From Streptomyces colonosanans (GTDB lineage: Bacteria > Actinomycetota > Actinomycetes > Streptomycetales > Streptomycetaceae): a DNA stretch of 64,000 bases. Of this stretch, positions 10,391 through 19,814 are shown one piece after another. Position 1 is the stretch's first letter; each line of letters starts with the position of its first letter. The stretch spans positions 62,001-126,000 of the forward strand of contig NZ_MLYP01000027.1 in NCBI RefSeq assembly GCF_001866645.1, given 5' to 3'. Position numbers and translations under genes: made by a program. The notes under the pieces were generated by a model that searched no databases, was not told where the DNA came from, and was given only the letters and a program-made list of their open reading frames with translations.

Positions 10391-11854
10391 CTACGCCACC
10401 CCACGCCGACGAAGGAGCAGCCACAACTGCGCTGTGACGTCCGGGTCGGCGAGATCGACCTCCAGCAGTGCTTCGCACCGGGCGATGCGATGCCGGAGCG
10501 TGTTGCGATGGACGCCGAGTGAACGGGAGGCCGCCTCCCACTGGCCGTGATGGCGCAGGTAGTCGACGAGAGTCTGGCGCTGGGTCTCGGTCAACCGGTC
10601 CGAAGCTTCGGCCAAACGCGCGGCGAGACCGGCGTTGTACGGTCCCGCGGACGCAGACGCCAGCAGTCGCGTCCCCGATGCGAGGCCGCCCAGTGTCGCG
10701 GCGACGACCGCTCGAACCGCCGCCGTCTGCTCGACCGGGACCACATCCGACAGGACAGCCGCCGTCTTGGGATCGGCCCGCCGTACGGCGTCCTCCAGAC
10801 GCGTGGTCGGTGGATGGTCCGCAGGGATCAGAAACCAGGCCGTGTGACGGTCGGTCTGGAGGGCGATCGTCTCGGGACACCAACCGCGCACCGCTGTGGT
10901 GAGGATGTCGCTCTGCCGGCCTCGCAGGGCGAGGAGACGCACGTGGTCCGGTGGGCTCGGTGCCCGCACCGCACCCGCGAGCCGCCGCGCCGCCTCCACA
11001 TATCCGAAATCAACCAGCAGCCCGACGCAGCGTTGCCCTTCGTCGGCCACGGATTCAGCGCGGGAGCGCCTCACGGAATCCAGGCTCAGCAAGGCTGACG
11101 CTGTCAGCACCGCCCTCCGCCGCGTGGAATCCAGCGGTGCGGACGTGCCGACCGCGAGGAACCCGGCGGCTTGCTCCCGCACCGCCAGCGGGAACACGAT
11201 CACCGCCGCCGAGCCGGTGGAGAACGAGGCCGCGGAGTGCGCGCCGGCGCCCTCCAGCCGCACGATCTCCCGCCTCACCCGCTCGGCCTCCGCGGCGGCC
11301 GAGGCGGGAACCACCTGGTCGATCTCACCGGTCGGCGAGAACGCCGCCGCCCACGCGTCGAGCGACCGGCTCAGGGTGCGCAGCACCATGGTGACCGGAT
11401 CCACGGACGCCGCCGCGTCGACCAGTGCTCGCTGCGTCGCCAGGACGTCCTTGAGGTGTTGCTCGGCCGAGCGGGACACGGCGGCCCAGTAAGCCTTCGT
11501 GATGCGAAGGAACGGGGTGGGCGCAGGGACCAGGAGCAGGGGGAGGTCGAGCTTTCGGCAGGCGGCCAGGAGCGGCGCCGGGATCTCGGTGTGCACGGGG
11601 CCGAGCCCGAGGGCCAACGCGCTCAGCCCTGCCTCCGCCAGCCGGCCGACGTAGCGTTCGCAGCCGAGCTTGTTCCTGGGAAGGGACAGGCCCGTCGTCA
11701 GCAGCAGCTCGCCGCCCGTCAGGTAGCCGGTCGGGTCGAGCAGCTCGCTGATGTGCACGGCGGACACTTCCCGTGCCGGCACGGTGAATCCCGGGGCCGG
11801 CGTGAGGTCCTTTCCCAGAGTCCTGCACAGCGAGGCAACCGTCGGAACCGCCAC
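10391..11854 (-). CDS. PucR-family transcriptional regulator
   Basis: 487 residues from GTG at 11854, chosen because AGGAGG stands five bases upstream; a TTG at 11884 is possible but has no ribosome site. The N-terminal PucR sensory domain (from VAVPTVASLC through HISELLDPTGYLTGGELLLTTGLSL) is followed by a GGDEF-like/GAF-like middle and a C-terminal helix-turn-helix (WEAASRSLGVHRNTLRHRIARCEALL, near the last 45 residues). Such proteins activate or repress neighbouring catabolic genes in response to the substrate. It is divergent from the aldehyde dehydrogenase/CoA-transferase/glutaryl-CoA dehydrogenase operon and is very likely its regulator. Confidence 0.9.
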   Translation of the reverse strand: MAVPTVASLCRTLGKDLTPAPGFTVPAREVSAVHISELLDPTGYLTGGELLLTTGLSLPRNKLGCERYVGRLAEAGLSALALGLGPVHTEIPAPLLAACRKLDLPLLLVPAPTPFLRITKAYWAAVSRSAEQHLKDVLATQRALVDAAASVDPVTMVLRTLSRSLDAWAAAFSPTGEIDQVVPASAAAEAERVRREIVRLEGAGAHSAASFSTGSAAVIVFPLAVREQAAGFLAVGTSAPLDSTRRRAVLTASALLSLDSVRRSRAESVADEGQRCVGLLVDFGYVEAARRLAGAVRAPSPPDHVRLLALRGRQSDILTTAVRGWCPETIALQTDRHTAWFLIPADHPPTTRLEDAVRRADPKTAAVLSDVVPVEQTAAVRAVVAATLGGLASGTRLLASASAGPYNAGLAARLAEASDRLTETQRQTLVDYLRHHGQWEAASRSLGVHRNTLRHRIARCEALLEVDLADPDVTAQLWLLLRRRGVA

Positions 11855-11875
11855 GAAGCCCTCCTGTGCGATCTG

Positions 11876-11916
11876 TCCAATCAAGGACTGTGGAGGTGCA
11901 TTTTATCCAATGAGGA
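11876..11916. promoter_or_regulatory. Paired TCCAAT boxes in the PucR/aldehyde dehydrogenase promoter region
   Basis: TCCAATCAAGGA at 11876-11887 and TCCAATGAGGA at 11906-11916 are two direct copies 30 bases apart (about three helix turns) in the 193-bp divergent region. Spacing and placement suit a PucR operator; the link is inference. Confidence 0.35.
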
Positions 11917-12047
11917 ATCCGTGCGTTCTCCGTACCGTCGTGCCGTCCCGAGTGAACGGAGAAGGTCATGCCCCAGCCCGAGCAACGGCGCAACCTCGAG
12001 ACCCTGCGACGCGCTGACCGTCCTTGAGCGGCAGGAAAGGACGTGCG

Positions 12048-13553
12048 ATGAAGACGACCACGAGCTATCGGCCCTACGACGGCCGGCCGGTCGGCACGGT
12101 CGAGGACACGCCCCCGGACGTCGTACGCGCCGTGGTGGAACAAGCGGCGCAGGCGGCCCCGGCGGTGGCCGCTGTCTCGCCCGAGCGGCGGCGCACATGG
12201 CTGCGTGCTGTCGCGGACGGCTTGGAGAGCCATGCCGAGGAACTGGTAGCGCTCGCCGACGAGGAGACCGGGCTCGGGGCGGTGCGGCTGACATCGGAAC
12301 TGGCGCGCACCGCCGGCCAGCTTCGCTTCTACGGCGACGTGGCGGCGGAGGGGTCGTATCTGGGGGTCACCGTCGACGAGGCCACCGCGACGTCCCCCCG
12401 TCTCGTCCGGGTCAACCAACCGGTCGGGCCGGTCGCGGTGTTCGGGGCGAGCAATTTCCCGTTCGCCTTCTCCGTGCTCGGCAACGACACCGCCTCCGCC
12501 CTCGCGGCCGGCTGCCCGGTCGTGGTGAAAGCGCACCCGGCACACGTGACGCTCAGCCTGCGCCTGGCGCAGGTCGCCGGGCAGGCACTCCGCGAGGCCG
12601 GTGCTCCCGACGGAACCTTCGCACTGGTGACCGGTAGGCAGGCAGGGACGAACCTGGTCCGCGCGGAGGGCATCGCCGCGGTGGCGTTCACCGGTTCCCA
12701 GGCCGGCGGACTGGCACTGTGGCGCCTGGCGAACGAACGTGAACGCGTGATCCCGGTCTACGCCGAGATGGGCACCGTCAACCCCGTCGTCGTCACCCGG
12801 GCCGCGGCCTCACGGATCGACGACGTCGCGAGCGGCTTCGTCGGATCGTTCACGCTGGGCTGGGGGCAGTTCTGCACCAAACCGGGTCTGCTGCTGGTTC
12901 CCGCGGGGCACGATGCCGCACGGATCGTCGGTGACGCACTGGCGCAGGCCGCACCGCAGCCGGTGATGCTGACCGAGGAGATCGCCGCCTCGGTCGAGCG
13001 CGGTCTTCCCGACCTGGTGACGGCAGGCGCCTCCCTCGTACGCAGCGTCCCCGGCACGGGAAACGGCTGGGGTGCGCCGGCCGCGGTCCTTTCGGCGCCG
13101 ATCAGCGCGCTGCGCAAGGGCAGCCGGCTCCTGGAGGAGTGCTTCGGAGCCGTCGCGGTGGTCGTCGAGTACGCCGACGACCGGGAACTGCGCTCTGCAC
13201 TCGCAACGCTCCAGGGCAGTCTGGCGGGCACCGTCGTGACCGGCGACGACACCGACCCCGACGCCCCCCGGCTGGTGGAGGCACTCACCCGGACCGTGGG
13301 CCGGGTCACCGTGAACGACTGGCCGACCGGCGTCGCCTACACCTGGGCCCAGCACCACGGTGGCCCCTGGCCCGCCACGTCGAACGCCGCTGCCACCTCT
13401 GTGGGAGCAGCCGCCCTGGACCGGTTCGTCAGACCCGTGACCTACCAGTCCGCACCGGATGCGTGGGTGCCCCCCGCGGCACGCACCGACAACCCGTGGA
13501 ACCTCCCGCGACGCGTCGACGGACGACGTGAGGGCCAGCGGGGAGGACGATGA
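12048..13553 (+). CDS. Aldehyde dehydrogenase, semialdehyde (2,5-dioxovalerate-like) type
   Basis: 501-residue NAD(P)-dependent aldehyde dehydrogenase. Visible are Asn136 in VFGASNFPFAFSVLGNDTAS, the cofactor loop FTGSQAGG (214-221), Glu240 in VYAEMGTVNP and the nucleophile Cys276 in GWGQFCTKPG. The NFPFAFSVLGNDTASALAAG block is typical of alpha-ketoglutaric semialdehyde dehydrogenases. Because the two genes that follow form a dicarboxylate-CoA pathway, glutarate semialdehyde is an attractive alternative substrate. The ATG at 12048 follows GGAAAGG. First gene of a three-gene operon with 4-base overlaps, divergent from the PucR regulator. Confidence 0.85.
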   Translation: MKTTTSYRPYDGRPVGTVEDTPPDVVRAVVEQAAQAAPAVAAVSPERRRTWLRAVADGLESHAEELVALADEETGLGAVRLTSELARTAGQLRFYGDVAAEGSYLGVTVDEATATSPRLVRVNQPVGPVAVFGASNFPFAFSVLGNDTASALAAGCPVVVKAHPAHVTLSLRLAQVAGQALREAGAPDGTFALVTGRQAGTNLVRAEGIAAVAFTGSQAGGLALWRLANERERVIPVYAEMGTVNPVVVTRAAASRIDDVASGFVGSFTLGWGQFCTKPGLLLVPAGHDAARIVGDALAQAAPQPVMLTEEIAASVERGLPDLVTAGASLVRSVPGTGNGWGAPAAVLSAPISALRKGSRLLEECFGAVAVVVEYADDRELRSALATLQGSLAGTVVTGDDTDPDAPRLVEALTRTVGRVTVNDWPTGVAYTWAQHHGGPWPATSNAAATSVGAAALDRFVRPVTYQSAPDAWVPPAARTDNPWNLPRRVDGRREGQRGGR

Positions 13554-14707
13554 TGCCGCTGCCGCTCGACGGTGTCGTCGTCGCCGACTTCAGCCGCGTC
13601 CTGGCGGGCCCGCTCGCCTCGGTGATGCTGGCGGACCTGGGGGCCACCGTGATCAAGGTGGAGCGCCCTGGTTCCGGCGACGACACCCGTACGTGGGGTC
13701 CCCCCTGGACCGCCGACTCCAGCAGCTACTTCGAGTGCGCCAACCGGTCGAAGCGGTCGGTGACCCTCGACCTGAACGACGCCGAAGACCTCCGGCTGGC
13801 CCGGACGCTGGCCGACCGCGCCGACGTTCTGGTGGAGAACTTCAAGGACGGAGCACTCGCCGGACGGGGACTCGGCTACGACTCGGTCCGCCGGACCAAC
13901 CCGCGCATCGTGTACTGCTCGGTGACCGGCTTCGGCAGCCGCGGCGGTGCGGCACTGGCGGGCTACGACTTCCTCGTCCAGGCCGTGGGCGGGCTGATGA
14001 GCATCACCGGCGACCCGGACGCCGACCCGACGAAGGCCGGCGTGGCCCTGGTCGACGTACTGACGGCCAAGGACGCCACCATCGGCATCCTCGCGGCGCT
14101 CCAGGCCCGTGAGCGCACCGGTGAGGGCCAACACGTCGAGGTCAACCTGCTGTCCACGCTGCTCGGTTCGCTCGCCAATCAGGCCTCGGCGTACCTCGCT
14201 ACGGGTCAAGCCCCGGGACGGATGGGCAACCGGCACCCCTCGATCGCGCCGTACGAAACACTGCGCTGCAAGGACGACCTGCTCGCCGTCGCCTGCGGGA
14301 ACGACGGGCAGTTCCGCCGGCTCGCCGAGGTGGTGCAGTCACCGGGTCTGGCCGACGACGAACGCTTCGCAACGAATCCGGCCCGGGTGGCCAACCGCCC
14401 GGAACTCGTCCGAGCGCTCGAGGAGCGCCTCGCGCGCGACACCGCGGAGGCATGGGCGCAGCGGCTCACCGCCGTCGGTGTACCCGCGGGGAAAGTCGGC
14501 GACCTCGCCGCCGGCATCGCACTGGCCCAGTCGCTCGGCCTCGAGCCGACCGTCTCGGTCGGACCCTCCTCACCACCTCAGATCCGGCACCCCATCACCT
14601 ATTCGGCAACCCCGGTCACCAGCTACCGGCCACCACCTCGTCTCGGCGAACACAATGCCGACATCCGCCGCTGGCTCACCGAGCCCTCACAGGAGAAGAA
14701 CTCATGA
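13550..14707 (+). CDS. CaiB/BaiF class III CoA-transferase, probably glutarate-specific
   Basis: 385 residues. The N-terminal LDGVVVADFSRVLAGPLASV and LADLGATVIKVERPG are hallmark class III CoA-transferase segments, and the catalytic aspartate is Asp169 in VALVDVLTAKDA. The enzyme moves CoA from a donor thioester to a free acid through an aspartyl-CoA intermediate. The following gene is a glutaryl-CoA dehydrogenase, and the human glutarate CoA-transferase (SUGCT) belongs to this same family, so glutarate is the likely acceptor. It starts inside the aldehyde dehydrogenase stop (ATGA) and ends inside the next start. Confidence 0.87.
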   Translation: MMPLPLDGVVVADFSRVLAGPLASVMLADLGATVIKVERPGSGDDTRTWGPPWTADSSSYFECANRSKRSVTLDLNDAEDLRLARTLADRADVLVENFKDGALAGRGLGYDSVRRTNPRIVYCSVTGFGSRGGAALAGYDFLVQAVGGLMSITGDPDADPTKAGVALVDVLTAKDATIGILAALQARERTGEGQHVEVNLLSTLLGSLANQASAYLATGQAPGRMGNRHPSIAPYETLRCKDDLLAVACGNDGQFRRLAEVVQSPGLADDERFATNPARVANRPELVRALEERLARDTAEAWAQRLTAVGVPAGKVGDLAAGIALAQSLGLEPTVSVGPSSPPQIRHPITYSATPVTSYRPPPRLGEHNADIRRWLTEPSQEKNS

Positions 14708-15894
14708 ATTCCCCGGCCCGACTGCCCTCGCTCGACCCCCGCGACCCTGCCGGTCTGAACGACCTCCTCACCCCCGACGAGAAGGCCGTCGCCTCCTCGG
14801 TACGCCAGCTCTGCGCCCAGTTGACCGACCCCTACGTGGCCGACTGGTTCGAACGGGGAACCATCCCCGACATCCGCGGCCTGACCAAGGAGCTCGGAGC
14901 TCTGGGCGTGCTCGGCATGCATCTGGAGGGTTACGGCTGTGCCGGCATGTCGGCCACCGAGTACGGAGTGGCCTGTCTCGAACTGGAGGCCACCGACTCC
15001 GGCATCCGCTCCCTGGTCTCCGTGCAGGGCTCACTGGCGATGTTCGCGATCTGGAAGTGGGGCAGCGAGGAGCAGAAGCAGCGCTGGCTTCCGTCGATGG
15101 CCGCCGGCGAGGCGATCGGCTGCTTCGGCCTCACCGAGCCCGACGTCGGCTCCGACCCGGGCAACATGCGCACCCGGGCGCGACGCGACGGCGACGACTG
15201 GGTCCTCGACGGCCGCAAGATGTGGATCACCAACGGCAGCGTGGCCGACGTGGCCGTGGTGTGGGCACAGACCGACGACGGCGTACGCGGCTTCGTGGTG
15301 CCCACCGACACTCCGGGCTTCTCGGCCCCGGAGATCAAGCACAAGCTCTCCCTGCGCGCGTCCGTCACCAGCGAACTGGTCCTCGACGCGGTACGCCTTC
15401 CCGCAGACGCCGTCTTCCCCGAGGTCCGCGGCCTCAAGGGCCCCCTCAGCTGCCTCAACGAAGCCCGCTACGGCATCGTCTGGGGAGCGATGGGCGCGGC
15501 CCGGTCCTCGCTGCACGCCGCCCAGTCCTACGCCATGGAGCGGACCCAGTTCGGCAAGCCGATCGGGGCGTTCCAGCTGACGCAGCAGAAGCTCGCGGAC
15601 ATGTACCTGGAGTACACCAAGGGCGTACTGCTGGCTCTCCACCTGGGCCGGCGCAAGGACGCCGGTACGCTGCGGCCCGAACAGGTGAGTCTGGGCAAGC
15701 TCAACAACGTCCGCGAGGCACTGGACATCTGCCGCACCGCCCGCACCGTTCTCGGGGCCAACGGCATCTCCCTGGAGTACCCGGTGATCCGGCACATGAA
15801 CAACCTGGAGTCCGTGCTGACCTACGAAGGAACCGTCGAGATGCACACGCTCGTCGTCGGTCAGGCGGTCACCGGGCAGCCGGCCTTTCGCTGA
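14704..15894 (+). CDS. gcdH: Glutaryl-CoA dehydrogenase (acyl-CoA dehydrogenase superfamily)
   Basis: 396-residue FAD enzyme that oxidises and decarboxylates glutaryl-CoA to crotonyl-CoA. The long stretch with CLNEARYGIVWGAMGAARSS, ERTQFGKPIGAFQLTQQKLADM and TVLGANGISLEYPVIRHMNNLE closely follows known glutaryl-CoA dehydrogenases, including the substrate-carboxylate arginine in NEARYGI. The catalytic base is Glu375 in TYEGTVEMH. FAD-binding segments CFGLTEPDVGSDPG and MWITNGS are present. The start overlaps the CoA-transferase stop by ATGA. Electrons would go to ETF. No other gene follows on this strand. Confidence 0.92.
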   Translation: MNSPARLPSLDPRDPAGLNDLLTPDEKAVASSVRQLCAQLTDPYVADWFERGTIPDIRGLTKELGALGVLGMHLEGYGCAGMSATEYGVACLELEATDSGIRSLVSVQGSLAMFAIWKWGSEEQKQRWLPSMAAGEAIGCFGLTEPDVGSDPGNMRTRARRDGDDWVLDGRKMWITNGSVADVAVVWAQTDDGVRGFVVPTDTPGFSAPEIKHKLSLRASVTSELVLDAVRLPADAVFPEVRGLKGPLSCLNEARYGIVWGAMGAARSSLHAAQSYAMERTQFGKPIGAFQLTQQKLADMYLEYTKGVLLALHLGRRKDAGTLRPEQVSLGKLNNVREALDICRTARTVLGANGISLEYPVIRHMNNLESVLTYEGTVEMHTLVVGQAVTGQPAFR

Positions 15895-15987
15895 GCACCT
15901 GCGCAGCCGGGCCGCTCAGGTGTCCGGCCGCGGACGTGCCGTGAGGAGTCTGCGGGTGGCCGAGCCGCTCACCGGCCACCCGGAGAC

Positions 15988-18183
15988 TCACAGCAGCACT
16001 TCAGCTGTGATGGGCAGTTCGCGGATCCGGCGGCCGGTGGCATGGAAGACCGCGTTGGTGAGGGCGGGCGCGACGCCGATGTGGACGAGCTCGCCGAGCC
16101 CCTTGACACCGATGGGGTCGGCCTCGCGGTCCTCACCCTCCAGATAGATCGCCCGCAGGTCGGGGACATCGGCGTTGACGGGGACAAGGTAGTCGGCGAG
16201 GTTGGCGTTGACGATCCGGCCGTCGCGGTGGTCGGTGACCGTGTGCTCCAGCAGGGCCGTGCCGATGCCGCCCACGATGCCGCCCAATGCCTGGCTGTCC
16301 GCCAGCTTGGGGCTGATGATCCGGCCGGCGTCGTAGACGCCGAGCACCCGCCGCACCCGCACCAGCCCGAGGCGGGCGTCCACGGCGACCTCGGCGAACG
16401 TCGCGCCGTAGGCGTACAGCGAGAACCGCTCCGGCCCCGACGGCGGCTCGAAGGAGCCGACCGTCTCGAGGTGGGTGCGCTCGTTGCGGGAGAGCAGCCG
16501 CTGGTACGTCTCTCCGCGTGCGGGATTGTCTTTCAGGTGCAGCCGGCCGCCGCGCACGACGACGTCGCCGGGGTTCGCGCCGTGCAGAGGGGATCGCACG
16601 TCCTCGACAGCGAGCTTGATCGCCTGCCGCCGCACCGTGTCTGAGCCGGCCTGGACGGCGGAGCCGACGCTTGCCATGGTCATGGAGCCACTGTGCGGAG
16701 GAGTCGGCGGCATGAGGGTGTCGCCGAGCCGAAAGGTGACGTTGCGCAGGGCCAGGCCCAGGGCGTCGGCGGCGACCTGGGTCATGGAGGTGTAGGTACC
16801 GGGGCCCATGTCGCTGGTCGCGGCCTCGACCAGGGCAGTGCCGTCGGCATCCAGCCGCACGCGGGCCTTGGCCGCCTTGCGGACGGTCTCGTAGACACCG
16901 GCGGCCATGCCGGTGCCTATCAGCCAGTCACCGTCGCGGGTGGAGCGGGGCTCGGGGTTGCGGCGCTGCCACCCGAACTCACGGGCACCGGTGGTGTAGC
17001 ACTCGCGCAGGCGGCGGGTGGAGAACGGCAGGCCAGTGGACTCGTCAGCGGCTGGTTCATTGCGCCGACGCAGTTCGACGGGGTCGATGCCCAGGTGGTG
17101 GGCGAGTTCGTCCATCGCCGACTCGATGACGTGAGCGGCGGTGGCGAAGCCGGGACCGCGCATGTACAGCGGCGTGTTCACATCCAGCGGCACCCTCCGG
17201 TACGCCTGGCGGACGTTCGGCATGCTGTAGAGCATCTGCCCCGCTGCCAGGACGTCCTCCTGGAAGTCCTCGTAGGTCGAGGTCTCCGCCTTGATGTCGT
17301 GGACCATCGCGGTCAGTCGGCCGCGCCGGTCGCTGCCCAGACGCACGCCGCACTCGTACGCGGGCCGGTAACCCGTACCGAAGTACATCTGCCTGCGCGT
17401 CAGCGCGAGCTTGACCGGGCGGCCCGCCACGCGGGCGGCGAGGGCCGCGATGGTGACGTGCGGCCAGGCCCTCAGGCCGCTGCCGAATGCGCCACCGACG
17501 AACGGCGAGATGACCCGCACAGCGTCCCGCGGGATGCCGAAGACGGCAGCGAGTTCCGTCTGCGTGCCACCGACCCACTGGGTCTTGTCCCACACGGTGA
17601 GCCTGTTGCCGTCCCAGCGGGCGATGGTGGCGTGCGGCTCCATCGCGTTCTGGTGGGTGCGGGCGGTCCGGTACGTCATCTCCAGGCGTACCGCGGCGGA
17701 CCGCATGGCCTTGTCCGCGTCGCCGCGCGCGTAAGTCACAGGGTCGTGCGCCGGGGCCCTGGCCAGGTCGGTCGAAGGCCGCTCGGCGTCGTAGCGGACC
17801 TGTACCAGGCTCGCCCCGTGCTGGGCGGCCTCCAGCGTGGTGGCCAGCACGACGGCGACCGGCTGCCCGTGGAAGTGGACCTTGTCGTCCTGGAAGACGT
17901 GCAGCCGCTCACCGGGCGGGTTGTTGGAGCTCCCGTTCTCGCGATAGGCGAGTTTGGGTGCATTGAGGTGGCTGATGACCTTCAGGACGCCGGGTTGGGC
18001 GAGGGCGGCTCGGGTATCGACGCCGGTGATGCGGCCACGGCCGACACTGCTGTCGACGACGACCGCGTGCACCACCGTGTCGACGTGATGTTCGGCGGCA
18101 TACTTCGCTTTGCCGGTGACCTTCAGCCGCCCGTCCACCCGGGACAGCGGCGCGCCGACGGCTGACTGCGGCTGGGGACTCAC
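15988..18183 (-). CDS. Aldehyde/xanthine dehydrogenase molybdenum subunit (PaoC/YagR type)
   Basis: 731-residue large subunit of a molybdenum hydroxylase, close to the 732 residues of E. coli PaoC. It binds molybdopterin through segments such as PFVGGAFGSGLRAWPH, YMRGPG and GSMTMASVGSAVQAG; the active-site glutamate is in GVKGLGELVHIG near the C-terminus. The GTG at 18183 was chosen because GGAGG lies six bases upstream and the start overlaps the previous stop as GTGA. Last gene of a three-gene operon with the FAD and 2Fe-2S subunits. Likely oxidises aromatic or aliphatic aldehydes to acids; the exact substrate is unknown. Confidence 0.9.
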   Translation of the reverse strand: MSPQPQSAVGAPLSRVDGRLKVTGKAKYAAEHHVDTVVHAVVVDSSVGRGRITGVDTRAALAQPGVLKVISHLNAPKLAYRENGSSNNPPGERLHVFQDDKVHFHGQPVAVVLATTLEAAQHGASLVQVRYDAERPSTDLARAPAHDPVTYARGDADKAMRSAAVRLEMTYRTARTHQNAMEPHATIARWDGNRLTVWDKTQWVGGTQTELAAVFGIPRDAVRVISPFVGGAFGSGLRAWPHVTIAALAARVAGRPVKLALTRRQMYFGTGYRPAYECGVRLGSDRRGRLTAMVHDIKAETSTYEDFQEDVLAAGQMLYSMPNVRQAYRRVPLDVNTPLYMRGPGFATAAHVIESAMDELAHHLGIDPVELRRRNEPAADESTGLPFSTRRLRECYTTGAREFGWQRRNPEPRSTRDGDWLIGTGMAAGVYETVRKAAKARVRLDADGTALVEAATSDMGPGTYTSMTQVAADALGLALRNVTFRLGDTLMPPTPPHSGSMTMASVGSAVQAGSDTVRRQAIKLAVEDVRSPLHGANPGDVVVRGGRLHLKDNPARGETYQRLLSRNERTHLETVGSFEPPSGPERFSLYAYGATFAEVAVDARLGLVRVRRVLGVYDAGRIISPKLADSQALGGIVGGIGTALLEHTVTDHRDGRIVNANLADYLVPVNADVPDLRAIYLEGEDREADPIGVKGLGELVHIGVAPALTNAVFHATGRRIRELPITAEVLL

Positions 18184-19160
18184 CGAGTACCTCCTAGGGT
18201 GCGCAGCTGGCGCTCGACGGTGCGCCCCAGCAGCTCGACCTTGAAACGGTTGTGCGCAAGGGGACGGGCTCCGTCCGCTGCCCGCGCGGCTGCGTCGGCC
18301 CACAGGGCTGCTGAGGGGCGTTCGCCGATGAGGCGCTGTTCGACGGCGGGCAGCTTCCACGGCACGGTGCCCACGCCTCCGGCGGCGACCTTGGCCTCGC
18401 GGATCACCCCGCCCCGCAGGTGCAGCGCGATGGCCGCCGAGGCCAGGGCGAACTCGTAGCTCTGCCGGTCGCGCACCTTCAGGTAGCCCGACTTCAGCGG
18501 ACGCGGATGAGCCGGGATCTCCACCGCAGTGATCAGTTCGCCTGGCCGAAGGGCTTGTTCACGTTGCGGGGTGTCTCCCGGCCGCAACAGGAACTCGACG
18601 ATGGGGACACCGCGCTCGCCGTCCGGACCCAGCAGGTGGACAACAGCCTCCAGCGCCGCGAAGGCCACAGCGACATCGGAGGGGTGGGTGGCCACACAGT
18701 GGTCGGAGGTGCCCAGGATCGCGTGACTGCGGTTGAAGCCGTGCAGTGCGGCGCATCCCGAGCCCGGTTCACGCTTGTTGCACGCGGCGGTCACGTCCCG
18801 GAAGTACGTGCAACGGGTGCGCTGCATGATGTTGCCGCCGATGGTGGCCATGTTCCGCAGTTGTGCGGAGGCGCCCAGCTGAAGCGCCTCGGATATCACA
18901 GGATAGGAGCGACGCACCACGGGGTGGGTGGCGGTCTCGGCCATCCGTGCGAGTGCACCGATGCGCAGGCCCCCGCGCTCGGTGACCGTGATCTCGCGCA
19001 GCGGCAGGGCACTGATGTCGACAAGGGCGTGGGGGCGTTCGACGGTCTCGCGCATGAGGTCGACAAGAGTGGTGCCACCGGCGACGTACCGACCCCCGCG
19101 CCGGCCCGCCTGGAGTGCCTCACGGGTGTCGGAGACTTTGGTGAACGAGAAGGGGTACAT
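18180..19160 (-). CDS. Molybdenum hydroxylase FAD subunit with extra Fe-S insertion (PaoB/YagS type)
   Basis: 326 residues. The FAD-binding motifs YVAGGTTLVDLM and ATIGGNIMQ are visible. Directly after comes an insertion with four cysteines (RTRCTYFRDV, ACNKREPGSGCAA, SDHCVATHPSD) that in PaoB binds an additional [4Fe-4S] cluster; most xanthine dehydrogenase FAD subunits lack it. This places the enzyme in the PaoABC branch. The C-terminal CO dehydrogenase flavoprotein domain follows. It overlaps the molybdenum subunit by four bases and follows the 2Fe-2S subunit after 12 bases. Confidence 0.9.
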   Translation of the reverse strand: MYPFSFTKVSDTREALQAGRRGGRYVAGGTTLVDLMRETVERPHALVDISALPLREITVTERGGLRIGALARMAETATHPVVRRSYPVISEALQLGASAQLRNMATIGGNIMQRTRCTYFRDVTAACNKREPGSGCAALHGFNRSHAILGTSDHCVATHPSDVAVAFAALEAVVHLLGPDGERGVPIVEFLLRPGDTPQREQALRPGELITAVEIPAHPRPLKSGYLKVRDRQSYEFALASAAIALHLRGGVIREAKVAAGGVGTVPWKLPAVEQRLIGERPSAALWADAAARAADGARPLAHNRFKVELLGRTVERQLRTLGGTR

Positions 19161-19172
19161 GGAGACCGTCCC

Positions 19173-19814
19173 TCACTTGCCGCCCGCGGCCCGCTCGACC
19201 GCTCGGACGATTTTCACGTAGCAGCCACAGCGGCAGATGTTGCCGCTCATCCACTCCCGGATCTCCTCCTCGGAGCCGGTGTGGCCCTCCTGGATACAGC
19301 CGATGCCCGACATGATCTGGCCGGGGGTGCAGTAGCCGCACTGGAACGCGTCCTCATCGATGAACGCCTGCTGCAGCGGATGCAGACGATCGCCGTCGGC
19401 CAGGCCCTCGATGGTGGTGATCTCGGCGCCTTCCAGGCGCACCGCCAAGGTCAGGCAGGAGTTGACCCGGTGGCCGTCGGCCAGGACAGTGCAGGCGCCG
19501 CAGGCACCTGCATCGCACCCCTTCTTGGAGCCGGTCAACCCGAGGTGTTCACGCAGCAGGTCGAGGAGCGAGGTCCGGTTGTCGATCGTGACCGTGTGCC
19601 GCTTGCGGTTGACGGTCAGGGTGACGCGACTGGTGGGCGCGGCCTCGGCTGCGGCCGTCTCCTCGGCTCCGGGCGGAGGCTGCGCCGTGACCAGGCCGCC
19701 CGCCACGGCCGCGCCACCGACCGCGGTGGTCGTCACGATGAATGTGCGCCGGGATGGCCCCGGCGGGGAAGCGGAGGGGGGATGAGCAACTGGTTCGTTG
19801 AGTTCAGTGGACAT
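19173..19814 (-). CDS. Molybdenum hydroxylase 2Fe-2S subunit with Tat signal (PaoA/YagT type)
   Basis: 213 residues from ATG at 19814. Residues 18-45 form a twin-arginine signal (PSRRTFIVTTTAVGGAAVAGG), so the assembled three-subunit enzyme should be exported folded. Then come the plant-type 2Fe-2S cysteines (GCDAGACGACTVL and the later C in VNSCLTLA) and the second cluster (QCGYCTPGQIMSG and NICRCGCYVKIV). It is first in the operon. As only this subunit has a signal, the other two would be carried across with it, as for E. coli PaoABC. Confidence 0.9.
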   Translation of the reverse strand: MSTELNEPVAHPPSASPPGPSRRTFIVTTTAVGGAAVAGGLVTAQPPPGAEETAAAEAAPTSRVTLTVNRKRHTVTIDNRTSLLDLLREHLGLTGSKKGCDAGACGACTVLADGHRVNSCLTLAVRLEGAEITTIEGLADGDRLHPLQQAFIDEDAFQCGYCTPGQIMSGIGCIQEGHTGSEEEIREWMSGNICRCGCYVKIVRAVERAAGGK

